NCBI GenBank assembly: GCA_016286365.1
Contig: JAEESN010000016.1
Span: 1-64,000, forward strand
DNA length: 64,000 nt
Reading direction: 5' to 3'
Source of the DNA: Treponema sp.
GTDB taxonomy: Bacteria; Spirochaetota; Spirochaetia; Treponematales; Treponemataceae
Shown here piece after piece: positions 25,780 to 33,842 of the stretch. The notes under the pieces were generated by a model. It was not told the DNA's origin, searched no databases, and saw only the letters and a program-made list of their open reading frames with translations. Made by a program: the position numbers and the translations under genes. Each line of letters starts with the position of its first letter. Positions within the stretch are counted from its first letter, which is position 1.

Positions 25780-27126
25780 TTAACCCCACAACAAAAGTAA
25801 AACTACAGCCGCAGCACCTGTCGTAAGAATTGTAAACGGAACTGCAACCTTAAGCCATCCGGAGAACTTAAGCGGATAGCCTTCTTTCTTTAATATACCC
25901 ATGCTCACAACATTTGCAGAAGCGCCGAATGGTGTAAGGTTTCCGCCAAGACAGCTTCCGATTAAAAGAGCAAACATATATAATTCCTTGTTCATTCCCA
26001 TAACATGGGCAAGACTTCCCGCAACAGGGAGCATGGCAATGATGTAAGGAACGTTATCTACAAAACCACTTATTACAACAGAAACTAAAAGGATGATTAT
26101 AAATCCAAGTATTTTAGATCCGCCGCAGATTTTAGAAAGGAAGAGGGCAAAGTCTTCGAGTAATCCCGCTTCCTGAATTGCACCTACGACTACAAAGATT
26201 CCGAGTAAGAAAAAGATTGTTTCCCAGTCGAGCCCTTTTACAAGTTCCCAAACTTCTTTTCCGGATTTTTTCTGACTCTTATAAAACCATACAAGAGCAA
26301 TAAGACCGAGTACAAAAACAAAAAGTCCGCTTGTATATGGAAAGTCACCCGGAATAAAGCTTACGGCTGCAAGACCAAAAATCATCACTAAAAGGATTGT
26401 GAATGGAACCCAGGAAATGACATCAGTTTTTTCTACCTGGATTTTTTCCTTTCTGTATTTTGCAAAAAAGAAATAAAAATATATACAACCTGCTAAAAGC
26501 CCTGCCTGAATAATAAAGAAAATAGAGAGGCGTCCTTCGTGAATAAAAAAGTCGTTAAAATTATAGCCCGCATAAGAAGCAAAAATCATGCTTGGAGGGT
26601 CACCTACTAATGTTGCAGTTCCTTCAAGGTTAGACATAACGGCAAGACCAATCATAAAATAAGTCGGATTCATCTTAAGCTTTTTAGAAAGAGCCAGGGC
26701 AATAGGAGCCATAACCAAAACTGTAGCAACGTTTTCTACAAAGATGGAAATAATACCTGTCATGGCAAGGATAAGGACAATCGCAATGCCAGGGTTACTG
26801 CTTTTATTTATGATTCCGTCTGCAATACGTGAAGGCACATTCGAATAAAGAAAAAGAGCTGCAATCGTCATGCTTCCAAGATAGATAAGGATAACGTTCC
26901 AGTTTATGATTTCCAAAACAGAATGAGAAAGAGCATAGATATGGGAATGAAAGCCCGAACTGCCCTCCGGTAAAGTAAAAATTACATCTGGAAGGAAGAT
27001 TCCTAAAAGAACAACTAAAACAGCCGCAATGCTTGTAAACCAGACTTTTTTACTCTGAAAGAGAATTACAAAAACATACATTAAAACCGCAATTCCAAGA
27101 ACAATCCATTTAATATAATCCATCAA
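25780..27126 (-). CDS. SLC13/ArsB-like ion-transporter superfamily permease
   Basis: A 448-residue integral membrane protein with about eleven helices. Motifs resemble the ArsB/NhaD/CitT superfamily: FVENVATVLVMAPIALAL and VDNVPYIIAMLPVAGSLA are the two inverted-repeat re-entrant segments, with GSCLGGNLTPFGASANVVSMG near the C-terminus. Such permeases exchange Na+ or carry anions (arsenite, citrate, dicarboxylates); the substrate cannot be read from the sequence. SD GAGG is present. It is followed directly by rsgA and preceded, after 84 bases, by the cyclic-nucleotide-binding gene, all in one direction. Confidence 0.85.
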   Translation of the reverse strand: MMDYIKWIVLGIAVLMYVFVILFQSKKVWFTSIAAVLVVLLGIFLPDVIFTLPEGSSGFHSHIYALSHSVLEIINWNVILIYLGSMTIAALFLYSNVPSRIADGIINKSSNPGIAIVLILAMTGIISIFVENVATVLVMAPIALALSKKLKMNPTYFMIGLAVMSNLEGTATLVGDPPSMIFASYAGYNFNDFFIHEGRLSIFFIIQAGLLAGCIYFYFFFAKYRKEKIQVEKTDVISWVPFTILLVMIFGLAAVSFIPGDFPYTSGLFVFVLGLIALVWFYKSQKKSGKEVWELVKGLDWETIFFLLGIFVVVGAIQEAGLLEDFALFLSKICGGSKILGFIIILLVSVVISGFVDNVPYIIAMLPVAGSLAHVMGMNKELYMFALLIGSCLGGNLTPFGASANVVSMGILKKEGYPLKFSGWLKVAVPFTILTTGAAAVVLLLLWG

Positions 27127-27210
27127 AAAACCTCACGCATCATTACCAGTCATCTATAACAGAATATTTTTATGCATTCCGAATATTAATCCCGATTATG
27201 CATCCTGAAC

Positions 27211-27723
27211 TCATGCATCCTCAATCTCGCTGAACAGAGCCGCATATAAAGTTGCCTTATCGTTATTTGTATCGCGGATTGTCTGAGCCATTCTCTGTGC
27301 AAGCTTTAATAAAACTCTGTAGCCTAAAAGCGGTTCTTTTTCGCAGAGCTCTTTAAACTTTTTGCAGGAAAGAGCAATACAGCTGCAGTCGTTAGAAGCC
27401 TTTACAGTTGCACTTCTTGTATCCTTACTGATTAAGGCTGTTTCTCCAAAAAAGACATTCTGATCGCTCGAAAGATTTGCAAGAGCAATAGTATCGCCGG
27501 CCGGTGTATTACGCATTACGTTTACGCTTCCCGTGTAGAGGATATAAAGTAAATCGCCATACTCCCCTTCCTTGATGATTACTTCGCCCTTTTTGAATTT
27601 TTTAATCATTATGTTTTCGTATACAAGCTTTAAAATTCTTCTGTCGTTTTCGTTATCTGCCGAAAAACCCGAAAAAAGCTGTATCTTTAATATCTTTGGT
27701 AATACTATTTCAAATTCGTCCAT
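27211..27723 (-). CDS. Cyclic-nucleotide-binding domain protein
   Basis: A 170-residue protein made of one cNMP-binding domain. The beta-roll is clear: FKKGEVIIKEGEYGDLLYILYTGSVNVM, then the phosphate-binding-cassette region FFGETALISKDTRSATVKAS (about residues 93-112), where the Arg following the Gly-Glu-Thr-Ala turn is kept. There is no HTH or catalytic domain, so it is a stand-alone sensor or regulatory subunit. It is 37 bases downstream of the RCK-channel gene, suggesting that it may modulate the channel or the following permease. SD AAGGAAAG is clear. Confidence 0.85.
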   Translation of the reverse strand: MDEFEIVLPKILKIQLFSGFSADNENDRRILKLVYENIMIKKFKKGEVIIKEGEYGDLLYILYTGSVNVMRNTPAGDTIALANLSSDQNVFFGETALISKDTRSATVKASNDCSCIALSCKKFKELCEKEPLLGYRVLLKLAQRMAQTIRDTNNDKATLYAALFSEIEDA

Positions 27724-27760
27724 AACTTTCCTTTATAAACTTATAGAATAATCCCCAGAA

Positions 27761-28948
27761 CTAACCTCTTACAAAAATTGCCTTTGTAAAGCGCGGTATG
27801 ACATAATCTGCAGGCGGAGTAAGAATTGGTTCATTACTTTTGAGTGTTTTTACCTTTTTAAGATTATCTACGATTTTACGGATATCAGGATTTTTCTGAG
27901 CCTCGCGTAAAGCATCCTTTCTTCGCTGATGGAAGTTTCCGGTATTCAAAAGAAGTCCGATTAAAACTCCCGGCTTTTTTAAAGATGTTTTATATTCGTG
28001 ATAAGTCTTTCCAATAAATGATGAAGGAATATCTTCTATTATAATACCCGTTTCGGCATCATCACCGATTAAAGTACTGATTACGTTACTATAGCCCATT
28101 CCGCTCGAAGCAGTTGCAAGAAGAGAATATTCGTAATTCTGGGTAAGGATGATTTCGTCGCAGTGTGCCATCTGAAGATGCTTTTCGAATTTTGAATCGA
28201 TGAGTTCTGCTGCAATATAAATTCCGGGACTCAGGCTTTCCATGGTCAATACAGCAAGTACGGTTCTTGAATCAATCTCGAGATTTGAATAAGCCTTTGA
28301 TTTATCCGAAATAACAAGTGCCCTTTCTGCAGTTTCTATCTGCGCACGTTTTAAAGTTGATTCATCTGCAAAATCACCGGATACATAATGAATGCCCCGG
28401 AAGCGAGGATCATCGCTGATCTGTTCAATCTGTTCGCTCGGAGCTTCGTTTATAAGGACAATCATATCGGGGGTGATGTCCGGGTTTGAATTTAAAACAA
28501 AATCCAGAATCTTATCGAATCCGGGCCGCCATCCGCATAATAAAAAATGTTTGTTCATACTCTTCAATTTTGCAAGTCCTTTGTCTTTTTTCATTAAGGT
28601 ATCCATAAACATGGATGATATTTTACCGGTAATTGTACTGATTAAGATGATTCCAAGAATAAGAAGAATTGCAGCACCAAGACGACCAAGGTAGGATTTT
28701 ACAACATAATCAAAATAGCCCGCAAATAAGGCTACGAAAGTAAACCAGATTGAATCGAATTTACTTTCAATACCGCTGTCTGTCTGAGTTTCTGATTCGA
28801 ATACCGCAATTGTGGCAAAAATAACAAGAATGATGATTACGAGAAAAATGTAAGTCTTAGGGCTTTTAAGGGCAGCTTTTAATTCCCTGAAAAAACGCCT
28901 TGTAGAATTTTTTACAATATTCTTTTTTTTTCCCGTTTTTTTCTTCAT
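27761..28948 (-). CDS. RCK-domain ion-channel-like membrane protein
   Basis: A 395-residue protein. A very basic N-terminus is followed by two transmembrane helices (about residues 33-50 and 90-110) flanking a pore-like segment, then a cytoplasmic RCK/TrkA-N domain (FLLCGWRPGFDKILDFVL, about 133-250) and a second domain. The layout resembles MthK-type or CASTOR/POLLUX-type channels. The pore segment reads FTFVALFAGYFD instead of the potassium signature TVGYGD, so selectivity is unclear. The predicted -10 box TATAGT lies 6 nt before the ATG with no SD. The gene follows argS by 21 bases. Confidence 0.75.
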   Translation of the reverse strand: MKKKTGKKKNIVKNSTRRFFRELKAALKSPKTYIFLVIIILVIFATIAVFESETQTDSGIESKFDSIWFTFVALFAGYFDYVVKSYLGRLGAAILLILGIILISTITGKISSMFMDTLMKKDKGLAKLKSMNKHFLLCGWRPGFDKILDFVLNSNPDITPDMIVLINEAPSEQIEQISDDPRFRGIHYVSGDFADESTLKRAQIETAERALVISDKSKAYSNLEIDSRTVLAVLTMESLSPGIYIAAELIDSKFEKHLQMAHCDEIILTQNYEYSLLATASSGMGYSNVISTLIGDDAETGIIIEDIPSSFIGKTYHEYKTSLKKPGVLIGLLLNTGNFHQRRKDALREAQKNPDIRKIVDNLKKVKTLKSNEPILTPPADYVIPRFTKAIFVRG

Positions 28949-28954
28949 ATATTA

Positions 28955-28983
28955 ACTATAACAATAGTTTTACATTTTTTCTA
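28955..28983 (-). promoter_or_regulatory. Possible promoter of the channel gene
   Basis: On the minus strand TAGAAA (28983-28978), 17 nt, TATAGT (28960-28955), then 6 nt to the ATG. The -35 is weak and partly inside the end of argS. Confidence 0.4.
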
Positions 28984-30793
28984 GATACGGAACGAGTACA
29001 AGATTCATTGCATTTTTGATTACCTGGAGGGTACACTGTGCAAGATAAAGTCTGGCTCCCGCAAGCTTTGCATCACCGGCATTTACAATAGAACAGGTCT
29101 GATAGAATTTACTGAAGTCCTTTGCTGTTTCGTAAACATAACCGATAACCATACTAGGATCTAAGTTTTCTGCAGCCTTTTCGATTACAGATGGATAGTC
29201 CCCAAGCTGTTTTACGAGTGTCCATTCATCTTCCGAAGTTAAAAGTGAAACGGCCTCTTCCGAAGAATCCATGCTGATTCCGTTTTCCTTTGCCTTATCG
29301 AGGATGGAATTGATTCTGGCACCCATGTACTGAAGGTATGGGCCTGTATTTCCGTTAAAGTTCAGGCTTTCTGCCGGATTAAAGAGCATGTCTTTAATTG
29401 GTGTTGCCTGAAGCATGTAATAATGAAGGGCTCCGAGTGCAATCTTTTCTGCAACTTCGTCTGTATCTTTAAGTTCACTGTCTCTTCCCCTTTCCTTGAT
29501 TGCCTGGAGAGCATCTTCGTGAAGAGAATCGATTAAATCATCAGCATCTACGACAGTACCTTCGCGGCTCTTCATTCTTCCGCTTGGAAGATTTACCATA
29601 CCGTAGCTTAAGTGATAGAGTTTATCTGCCCAGTCAAAACCAAGCTTCTTTAATATGTGGAACAAAATCTTAAAGTGATAGTTCTGCTCGCTTGCAACAA
29701 CGTAAACAAGCTGATTGAATGCCCAGTCATCGTGGCGAGAGATTGCAGTACCAATATCCTGGGTGATGTAAACAGAAGTTCCGTCCTTTCTTAAAAGAAC
29801 CTTCTCCTGATTTTCTCCATCCTTTCCCTTACCGACAACATCTGTAACATCAATACGAACAGAGCCATCATCAGCCTTAAAGAAAACGCCCTTTTCGAGC
29901 CCTTTTAAAATTTCGTCCTTACCCTTAAGATATGTTTCGCTTTCAAAATAGTATTTATCAAAAGAGATTCCTGTTCTGTCGTAAGTCTGTTTTACGCCTT
30001 CAAAATCCCATTCGTTCATTTTTTCCCAGAGAGCGTGAACTTCCTTATCGCCCTTTTCCCACTGAACAAGCATCTCTTCTGCCTGCTCGGCTGCTTCTGG
30101 GTGAGCTGTTTCAGGTTTATCTTTTTCGCCCTTAAGGTATTTATCGAATTCTACATAACACTGACCAACAAAATGATCTCCCTTCATTCCAAGACTCTGT
30201 GGTGTTTCACCTTTTTCTTCGTGGAAAAGTTTATATGCCAGCATTGATTTACAGATATGAACACCGCGGTTATTGATTAAATCTACCTTATAAACATCAG
30301 CACCTGCAGCTTTTAAAATGCGGCTTACAGATTCACCGAGTGCGTCATTACGAACGTGTCCTAAGTGAAGCGGTTTATTTGTATTTGGTGAAGAGAATTC
30401 AATCATTACCTTACGGCCTGTAAGAGGCTTTTTACCTTCCTGATTGAATGAACCGTAATTTTCTTTCTGTTTTGTAATTGTATTTAATATGGAAGAAGCC
30501 GCATCGGTCTTATTGAGTTTGATGTTTACGTATGGACCAACGGCAAGAATTTTTCCAAGCTTTGTTTCGCCTGTAAGTTCTGTAACACCACTTGCAATCT
30601 GTGGAGGTGCCATTCTAAAGGTTTTAGCAAAAGCAAACATAGGAGAACCAAGATCTCCCATTTGGGGATTAGGAGCGGCCTGTACAACAATGCTTTCTGC
30701 ACTTACGGCATCTGTCTGAATCCCGTTCTTTTTAATAAATTCGTTAACACCCTTTGCAATTATCTCTTTAAATTCTACCTTTGAATCTGCCAT
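28970..30793 (-). CDS. argS: Arginyl-tRNA synthetase
   Basis: A 607-residue class I synthetase. The N-terminal Arg-S domain (QAAPNPQMGDLGSPMF) is followed by the HIGH-type motif NTNKPLHLGHVRNDALGES (about residues 130-148) and SYGMVNLPSGRMKSREGTV at the KMSKS position, as is usual in ArgRS. The C-terminal anticodon-binding DALR domain has YLQYMGARINS upstream and ARLYLAQCTLQVIKNAMNLV. ATG 30793 was chosen over an upstream ATG because SD AGAGG lies 6 nt before it. A tRNA-Lys gene with its own terminator lies immediately upstream. Confidence 0.97.
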   Translation of the reverse strand: MADSKVEFKEIIAKGVNEFIKKNGIQTDAVSAESIVVQAAPNPQMGDLGSPMFAFAKTFRMAPPQIASGVTELTGETKLGKILAVGPYVNIKLNKTDAASSILNTITKQKENYGSFNQEGKKPLTGRKVMIEFSSPNTNKPLHLGHVRNDALGESVSRILKAAGADVYKVDLINNRGVHICKSMLAYKLFHEEKGETPQSLGMKGDHFVGQCYVEFDKYLKGEKDKPETAHPEAAEQAEEMLVQWEKGDKEVHALWEKMNEWDFEGVKQTYDRTGISFDKYYFESETYLKGKDEILKGLEKGVFFKADDGSVRIDVTDVVGKGKDGENQEKVLLRKDGTSVYITQDIGTAISRHDDWAFNQLVYVVASEQNYHFKILFHILKKLGFDWADKLYHLSYGMVNLPSGRMKSREGTVVDADDLIDSLHEDALQAIKERGRDSELKDTDEVAEKIALGALHYYMLQATPIKDMLFNPAESLNFNGNTGPYLQYMGARINSILDKAKENGISMDSSEEAVSLLTSEDEWTLVKQLGDYPSVIEKAAENLDPSMVIGYVYETAKDFSKFYQTCSIVNAGDAKLAGARLYLAQCTLQVIKNAMNLVLVPYLEKM

Positions 30794-30812
30794 AAAAACC
30801 TCTTTTCCATAC

Positions 30813-30841
30813 AAAAAAAAAGACTTCTGAAACCAGAAGTC
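30813..30841 (-). terminator. Terminator of tRNA-Lys
   Basis: On the minus strand GACTTCTG/CAGAAGTC arms around a 4-nt loop are followed by nine T residues. It lies between the tRNA and argS. Confidence 0.85.
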
Positions 30842-30847
30842 CTTCCT

Positions 30848-30920
30848 TGAGCTACACTGGATTCGAACCAGTGACCCACGCCTTAAAAGGGCGTTGCTCT
30901 ACCTACTGAGCTAGTAGCCC
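30848..30920 (-). tRNA. tRNA-Lys (TTT)
   Basis: A complete 73-nt cloverleaf on the minus strand. Acceptor arms GGGCTAC/GTAGCTC pair with one G-U, the anticodon loop CTTTTAA gives TTT, and the T-loop GGTTCGAATCC is canonical. CCA is not encoded. Confidence 0.97.
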
Positions 30921-30944
30921 ATCCGTTTTTTTGAACGTGAAGTA

Positions 30945-30973
30945 AATATATTATTTTTAATAAAAAGTGTCAA
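30945..30973 (-). promoter_or_regulatory. Promoter of tRNA-Lys
   Basis: On the minus strand TTGACA (30973-30968), 17 nt, TATATT (30950-30945). Confidence 0.8.
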
Positions 30974-31102
30974 TACCGGAAGCGTTTTTATATAACTATT
31001 TTTTATTCGTTTTAATCTTGCACAATGTTTAATGATTTGATACTATTTTATATATCTTTATTTTACATAAAGATAATATTCTTATAGAAGAGGAGTTTTT
31101 CG

Positions 31103-31579
31103 ATGAAAAAGCTTTTTTCTGTACTTGCAGTTCTCGTAACACTTGGAACTGCTAATGTATTTGCATCAACTGGTATTGGTCTTCAGGCTGGTGGTACAAT
31201 TTCTAACAGTGGATTCGGCGGAGTAGGAGCTGTAACTTTCAAAGTAAGTTCACTTCCATGTGTATTTGCTGTTACTGTACCTTCTTTTGACCCATTCGCT
31301 ATTGGTCTTACAGCTGACTGGTGGATTGCAAATCCAAAAATCCAGCAGAACTGGGGTTGGTTCTACGGTGTTGGTGTTGCCGCTGCTTTCTATACAGGCG
31401 ACTCATCTGTTTTCGGTTTAGGATTCAGAGCAGTAGTAGGAACAAACGTATTCCTTTTGAATAAGTTCCTTGAACTCTATATTGACGCTGCATGGCAGCC
31501 AATGTTCTTTATCGGTAACGGATTCAACGCAGGATTATTGAACTTCCCAATCAATGCAGGATTCCGCTTCTGGTTCTAA
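31103..31579 (+). CDS. Small outer-membrane beta-barrel protein
   Basis: A 158-residue protein with a clear signal peptide (MKKLFSVLAVLVTLGTANVFA, cleavage about residue 21). The mature part is Gly-, Phe- and Trp-rich with alternating hydrophobic residues (FGLGFRAVVGTNVFLL, LYIDAAWQPMFFIG). It ends in the aromatic strand INAGFRFWF, the typical C-terminal signal for barrel assembly. It is probably a small eight-stranded barrel of the kind frequent in treponemes. The strong SD (AGAGGAG), the codon pattern and a strong terminator directly downstream suggest high expression. Function unknown. Confidence 0.75.
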   Translation: MKKLFSVLAVLVTLGTANVFASTGIGLQAGGTISNSGFGGVGAVTFKVSSLPCVFAVTVPSFDPFAIGLTADWWIANPKIQQNWGWFYGVGVAAAFYTGDSSVFGLGFRAVVGTNVFLLNKFLELYIDAAWQPMFFIGNGFNAGLLNFPINAGFRFWF

Positions 31580-31595
31580 TCAGTACCAGATAAAG

Positions 31596-31629
31596 AAAAA
31601 AGCTTTCCCCAATCAGGAAAGCTTTTTTT
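31596..31629. terminator. Bidirectional terminator
   Basis: AAAAAGCTTTCC/GGAAAGCTTTTT arms have a T tract on the plus strand and one on the minus strand. It can serve both the barrel gene and the acp gene that converge here. Confidence 0.85.
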
Positions 31630-31705
31630 ATTTAACACAAATTTATTTATTTAACAAAACTTCTGTGCATCATGCAAGCCTAAAAAAATTAATCATCCAA
31701 AATAA

Positions 31706-31939
31706 TTAATCCTTTGCGCCCTGCTCTTTAAGATATTCAATAACATCCTTTACTCGTTCAAAGGTAATCACCTTTTCGAATTTGATGTTATATTTTTTCT
31801 CGATTTCCATTACAACCATCAGTTGAGAAAGAGAATCAAGCCTTAAATCTTCTACTATCCTTGAATTTTCATCAAACTTAAAAACATTTATAGTTGGCGA
31901 AATCTTTAAAAAGATATCTTTTAAATCATCTATAATCAT
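31706..31939 (-). CDS. acpP: Acyl carrier protein
   Basis: A 77-residue acidic helical protein with the phosphopantetheine site LRLDSLSQLMVVMEIEKKY (Ser near residue 36) in the usual DSL context. It carries acyl chains as thioesters. As the last gene of fakA-plsX-fakB-acp it probably supplies or receives acyl groups for the PlsX reaction. It could be a dedicated second ACP and not the main fatty-acid-synthase ACP. SD AGGAG is present, 9 bases after the stop of the DegV gene. Confidence 0.88.
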   Translation of the reverse strand: MIIDDLKDIFLKISPTINVFKFDENSRIVEDLRLDSLSQLMVVMEIEKKYNIKFEKVITFERVKDVIEYLKEQGAKD

Positions 31940-31948
31940 ATTAATCTC

Positions 31949-32851
31949 CTATTCTAATGGTTCATCTTCCCGTCTGATTGGGAAATACTCATAACCAGCA
32001 AGCCACGGGCCGTTATGACATCCGCTTACAGGCGACATAATTACAGCTTCGTGATTACACTCAATACCATAATCTTTTTCTATTTCTACAAGTTCTTTTA
32101 TAACAGAAGGTCCTGTATATATATGGAACAAAAGATAATCCTTTGAATCTCTGTTACCAACAATTTCTTTTATCAGTTCGCATGTTTTCTGCAGAGCTTT
32201 TTTCTGAGTTCGCACTGATGCAAGAGGGACAACTTCACCTTCACGTGAAAAGTGAATTACAGGACAAACACTAAGCATCTTACCCATAAACGCTTTTCCA
32301 CCCTTAAGGCGGCCATTATAAATAAGATAATCCAGTTTGCCATCAATGCCAATCAACTCCTGACGGGCCTTTATCCATTCTATTTCTTTTACAATTTCTT
32401 CTGTAGGAACACCCTTTTCTACAAGCTGTGCTGCCTTTATTGCAAGAAGTCCTTCGCTGAAAGATGTGATTCTTGAATCGATGACGGTAATCTTCATCTT
32501 TTCTTTATATTCTTCTGCTATGAGCCTGAGTTCGTTGTAAGTTCCTCCAAGCCCCGAACTGATTGCAATTATGATTAATTCATTATACCCCTTATTGAAA
32601 AGTTCATCAAACTGCTTTCTTACCTTTGCAGCATCGGGGATTGCTGTGGAAGGAAGATTATTTTTAGGATCTTTTATTGTTTCCTGTTCTTCGTAAAATT
32701 TTACAGGATCAAGTTCCGGGCCTTCTTCGTATTCAACTCCTTTAAAAGTCAGTCTGACCCTTATAAATCCTATATCATACTTTTTATATCTTTGCGGTGC
32801 ATATTCAATACACCCTGTTGATGTACACAAAACATAACGTTTGTTACCCAT
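31949..32851 (-). CDS. DegV family fatty-acid-binding protein (FakB-like)
   Basis: A 300-residue DegV-fold protein. The N-terminal domain has the strand CTSTGCIEYAP, the lipid-contact segment SGLGGTYNELRLIAEEY and VIDSRITSFSEGL. The second half has KLDYLIYNGRLKGGKAFMGKML, the typical DegV fatty-acid pocket helix. DegV proteins present bound fatty acids to FakA for phosphorylation. The neighbouring FakA and PlsX genes support that role. ATG 32851 is preferred over the ATG two codons upstream because SD AGGAG lies 8 nt before it. Confidence 0.9.
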   Translation of the reverse strand: MGNKRYVLCTSTGCIEYAPQRYKKYDIGFIRVRLTFKGVEYEEGPELDPVKFYEEQETIKDPKNNLPSTAIPDAAKVRKQFDELFNKGYNELIIIAISSGLGGTYNELRLIAEEYKEKMKITVIDSRITSFSEGLLAIKAAQLVEKGVPTEEIVKEIEWIKARQELIGIDGKLDYLIYNGRLKGGKAFMGKMLSVCPVIHFSREGEVVPLASVRTQKKALQKTCELIKEIVGNRDSKDYLLFHIYTGPSVIKELVEIEKDYGIECNHEAVIMSPVSGCHNGPWLAGYEYFPIRREDEPLE

Positions 32852-32863
32852 ATCCATTCTCCT

Positions 32864-33838
32864 TTAATTTGTATAAACCGATTTGTTTTCTGCAAGATTC
32901 AAAAGCATTCTCACAGTGTTCACAATCGACATTTCGTTACAGGCTCCATGCGCTTTGATTACTGTTTTTGTAACGCCTAAGATTATTCCGCCCCCAAGAG
33001 AATTAAAATCATACTGCGCCGCAAGTTCCTGTGCCAGTTTTAAATACTCCTGATTTCCTTCTTTTTTCCCTTTTTTTACTATATCTGTAATAAGTCTTCT
33101 TGCTATACCTTCCGAGACCTTTAATACCTGATTTCCGGAAAAACCGTCGCAGACTAAAACATCGCATTCGCCGGATAAGGCATTTGTACCTTCAAAGTTT
33201 CCGACAAAATTCAGACTTTTTTCTTCTTTTAAAAGCTTATGTGTTTCTTTTACAAGAGAATTCCCCTTTGTTTCTTCTGCACCATTAGAAAGAAGCCCAA
33301 TTTTGGGAGAATCTATCTTATATAAATCGTGCATAAGTTCACTTCCAAGGTGAGCAAATTTTACAAGCATATCGCTTGTGCAGTCAACATTTGCACCAGT
33401 ATCTACAAGACAGGTAAACTTACCGTTTTCGCCCGGAAGAACGGCTGCCAGACAGGGACGAACCACTTCTCCACTGCTAAGATAAAACATAGACCCAACA
33501 AGTAAAGCTCCTGTACTTCCTGCATTAATTAATCCGCATGCTTCATCGTTATTCTTTAATTCTTCAAGTGCTTTTACAAGAGAAGAATCTGTCTTTTCCC
33601 TTATGGCCATAACCGGATGATCATAATTAGAAATTACATCTGGTGCATGGATTATTTTTACACGGGCCTTGTCGGCCTGATTATCTTTTAAACATTTTGA
33701 AATTAATTCTTCATCTCCGGTAAGACAGAGTTTTAAATTATCAAACTCTTTAAGAGCAAGGCTTGCACCTTTTACAACCATTTCAGGTCCTGCATCACTC
33801 CCTAATGTGTCAATAATAACTAAGAATTGTTTCATCAT
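32864..33838 (-). CDS. plsX: Phosphate acyltransferase PlsX
   Basis: A 324-residue enzyme that makes acyl-phosphate from acyl-ACP (or the reverse) for phosphatidic acid synthesis. Motifs are VIIDTLGSDAGPEMVVKGA at the N-terminus, INAGSTGALLVGSMFYL (about residues 104-120), VDTGANVDC, LLSNGAEETKGN and VCDGFSGNQVLKVSEG. The first motif departs from the usual DAMGGD, reading DTLGSD, which is still compatible with the family. It sits between FakA and the DegV protein genes with 4 and 12-base gaps. Confidence 0.94.
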   Translation of the reverse strand: MMKQFLVIIDTLGSDAGPEMVVKGASLALKEFDNLKLCLTGDEELISKCLKDNQADKARVKIIHAPDVISNYDHPVMAIREKTDSSLVKALEELKNNDEACGLINAGSTGALLVGSMFYLSSGEVVRPCLAAVLPGENGKFTCLVDTGANVDCTSDMLVKFAHLGSELMHDLYKIDSPKIGLLSNGAEETKGNSLVKETHKLLKEEKSLNFVGNFEGTNALSGECDVLVCDGFSGNQVLKVSEGIARRLITDIVKKGKKEGNQEYLKLAQELAAQYDFNSLGGGIILGVTKTVIKAHGACNEMSIVNTVRMLLNLAENKSVYTN

Positions 33839-33842
33839 TTAC

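Noticed and set aside
30813-30920. T-box or other tRNA-sensing leader for argS
   Set aside because: The structure is a complete tRNA-Lys gene with its own promoter and terminator; no T-box sequence is seen.
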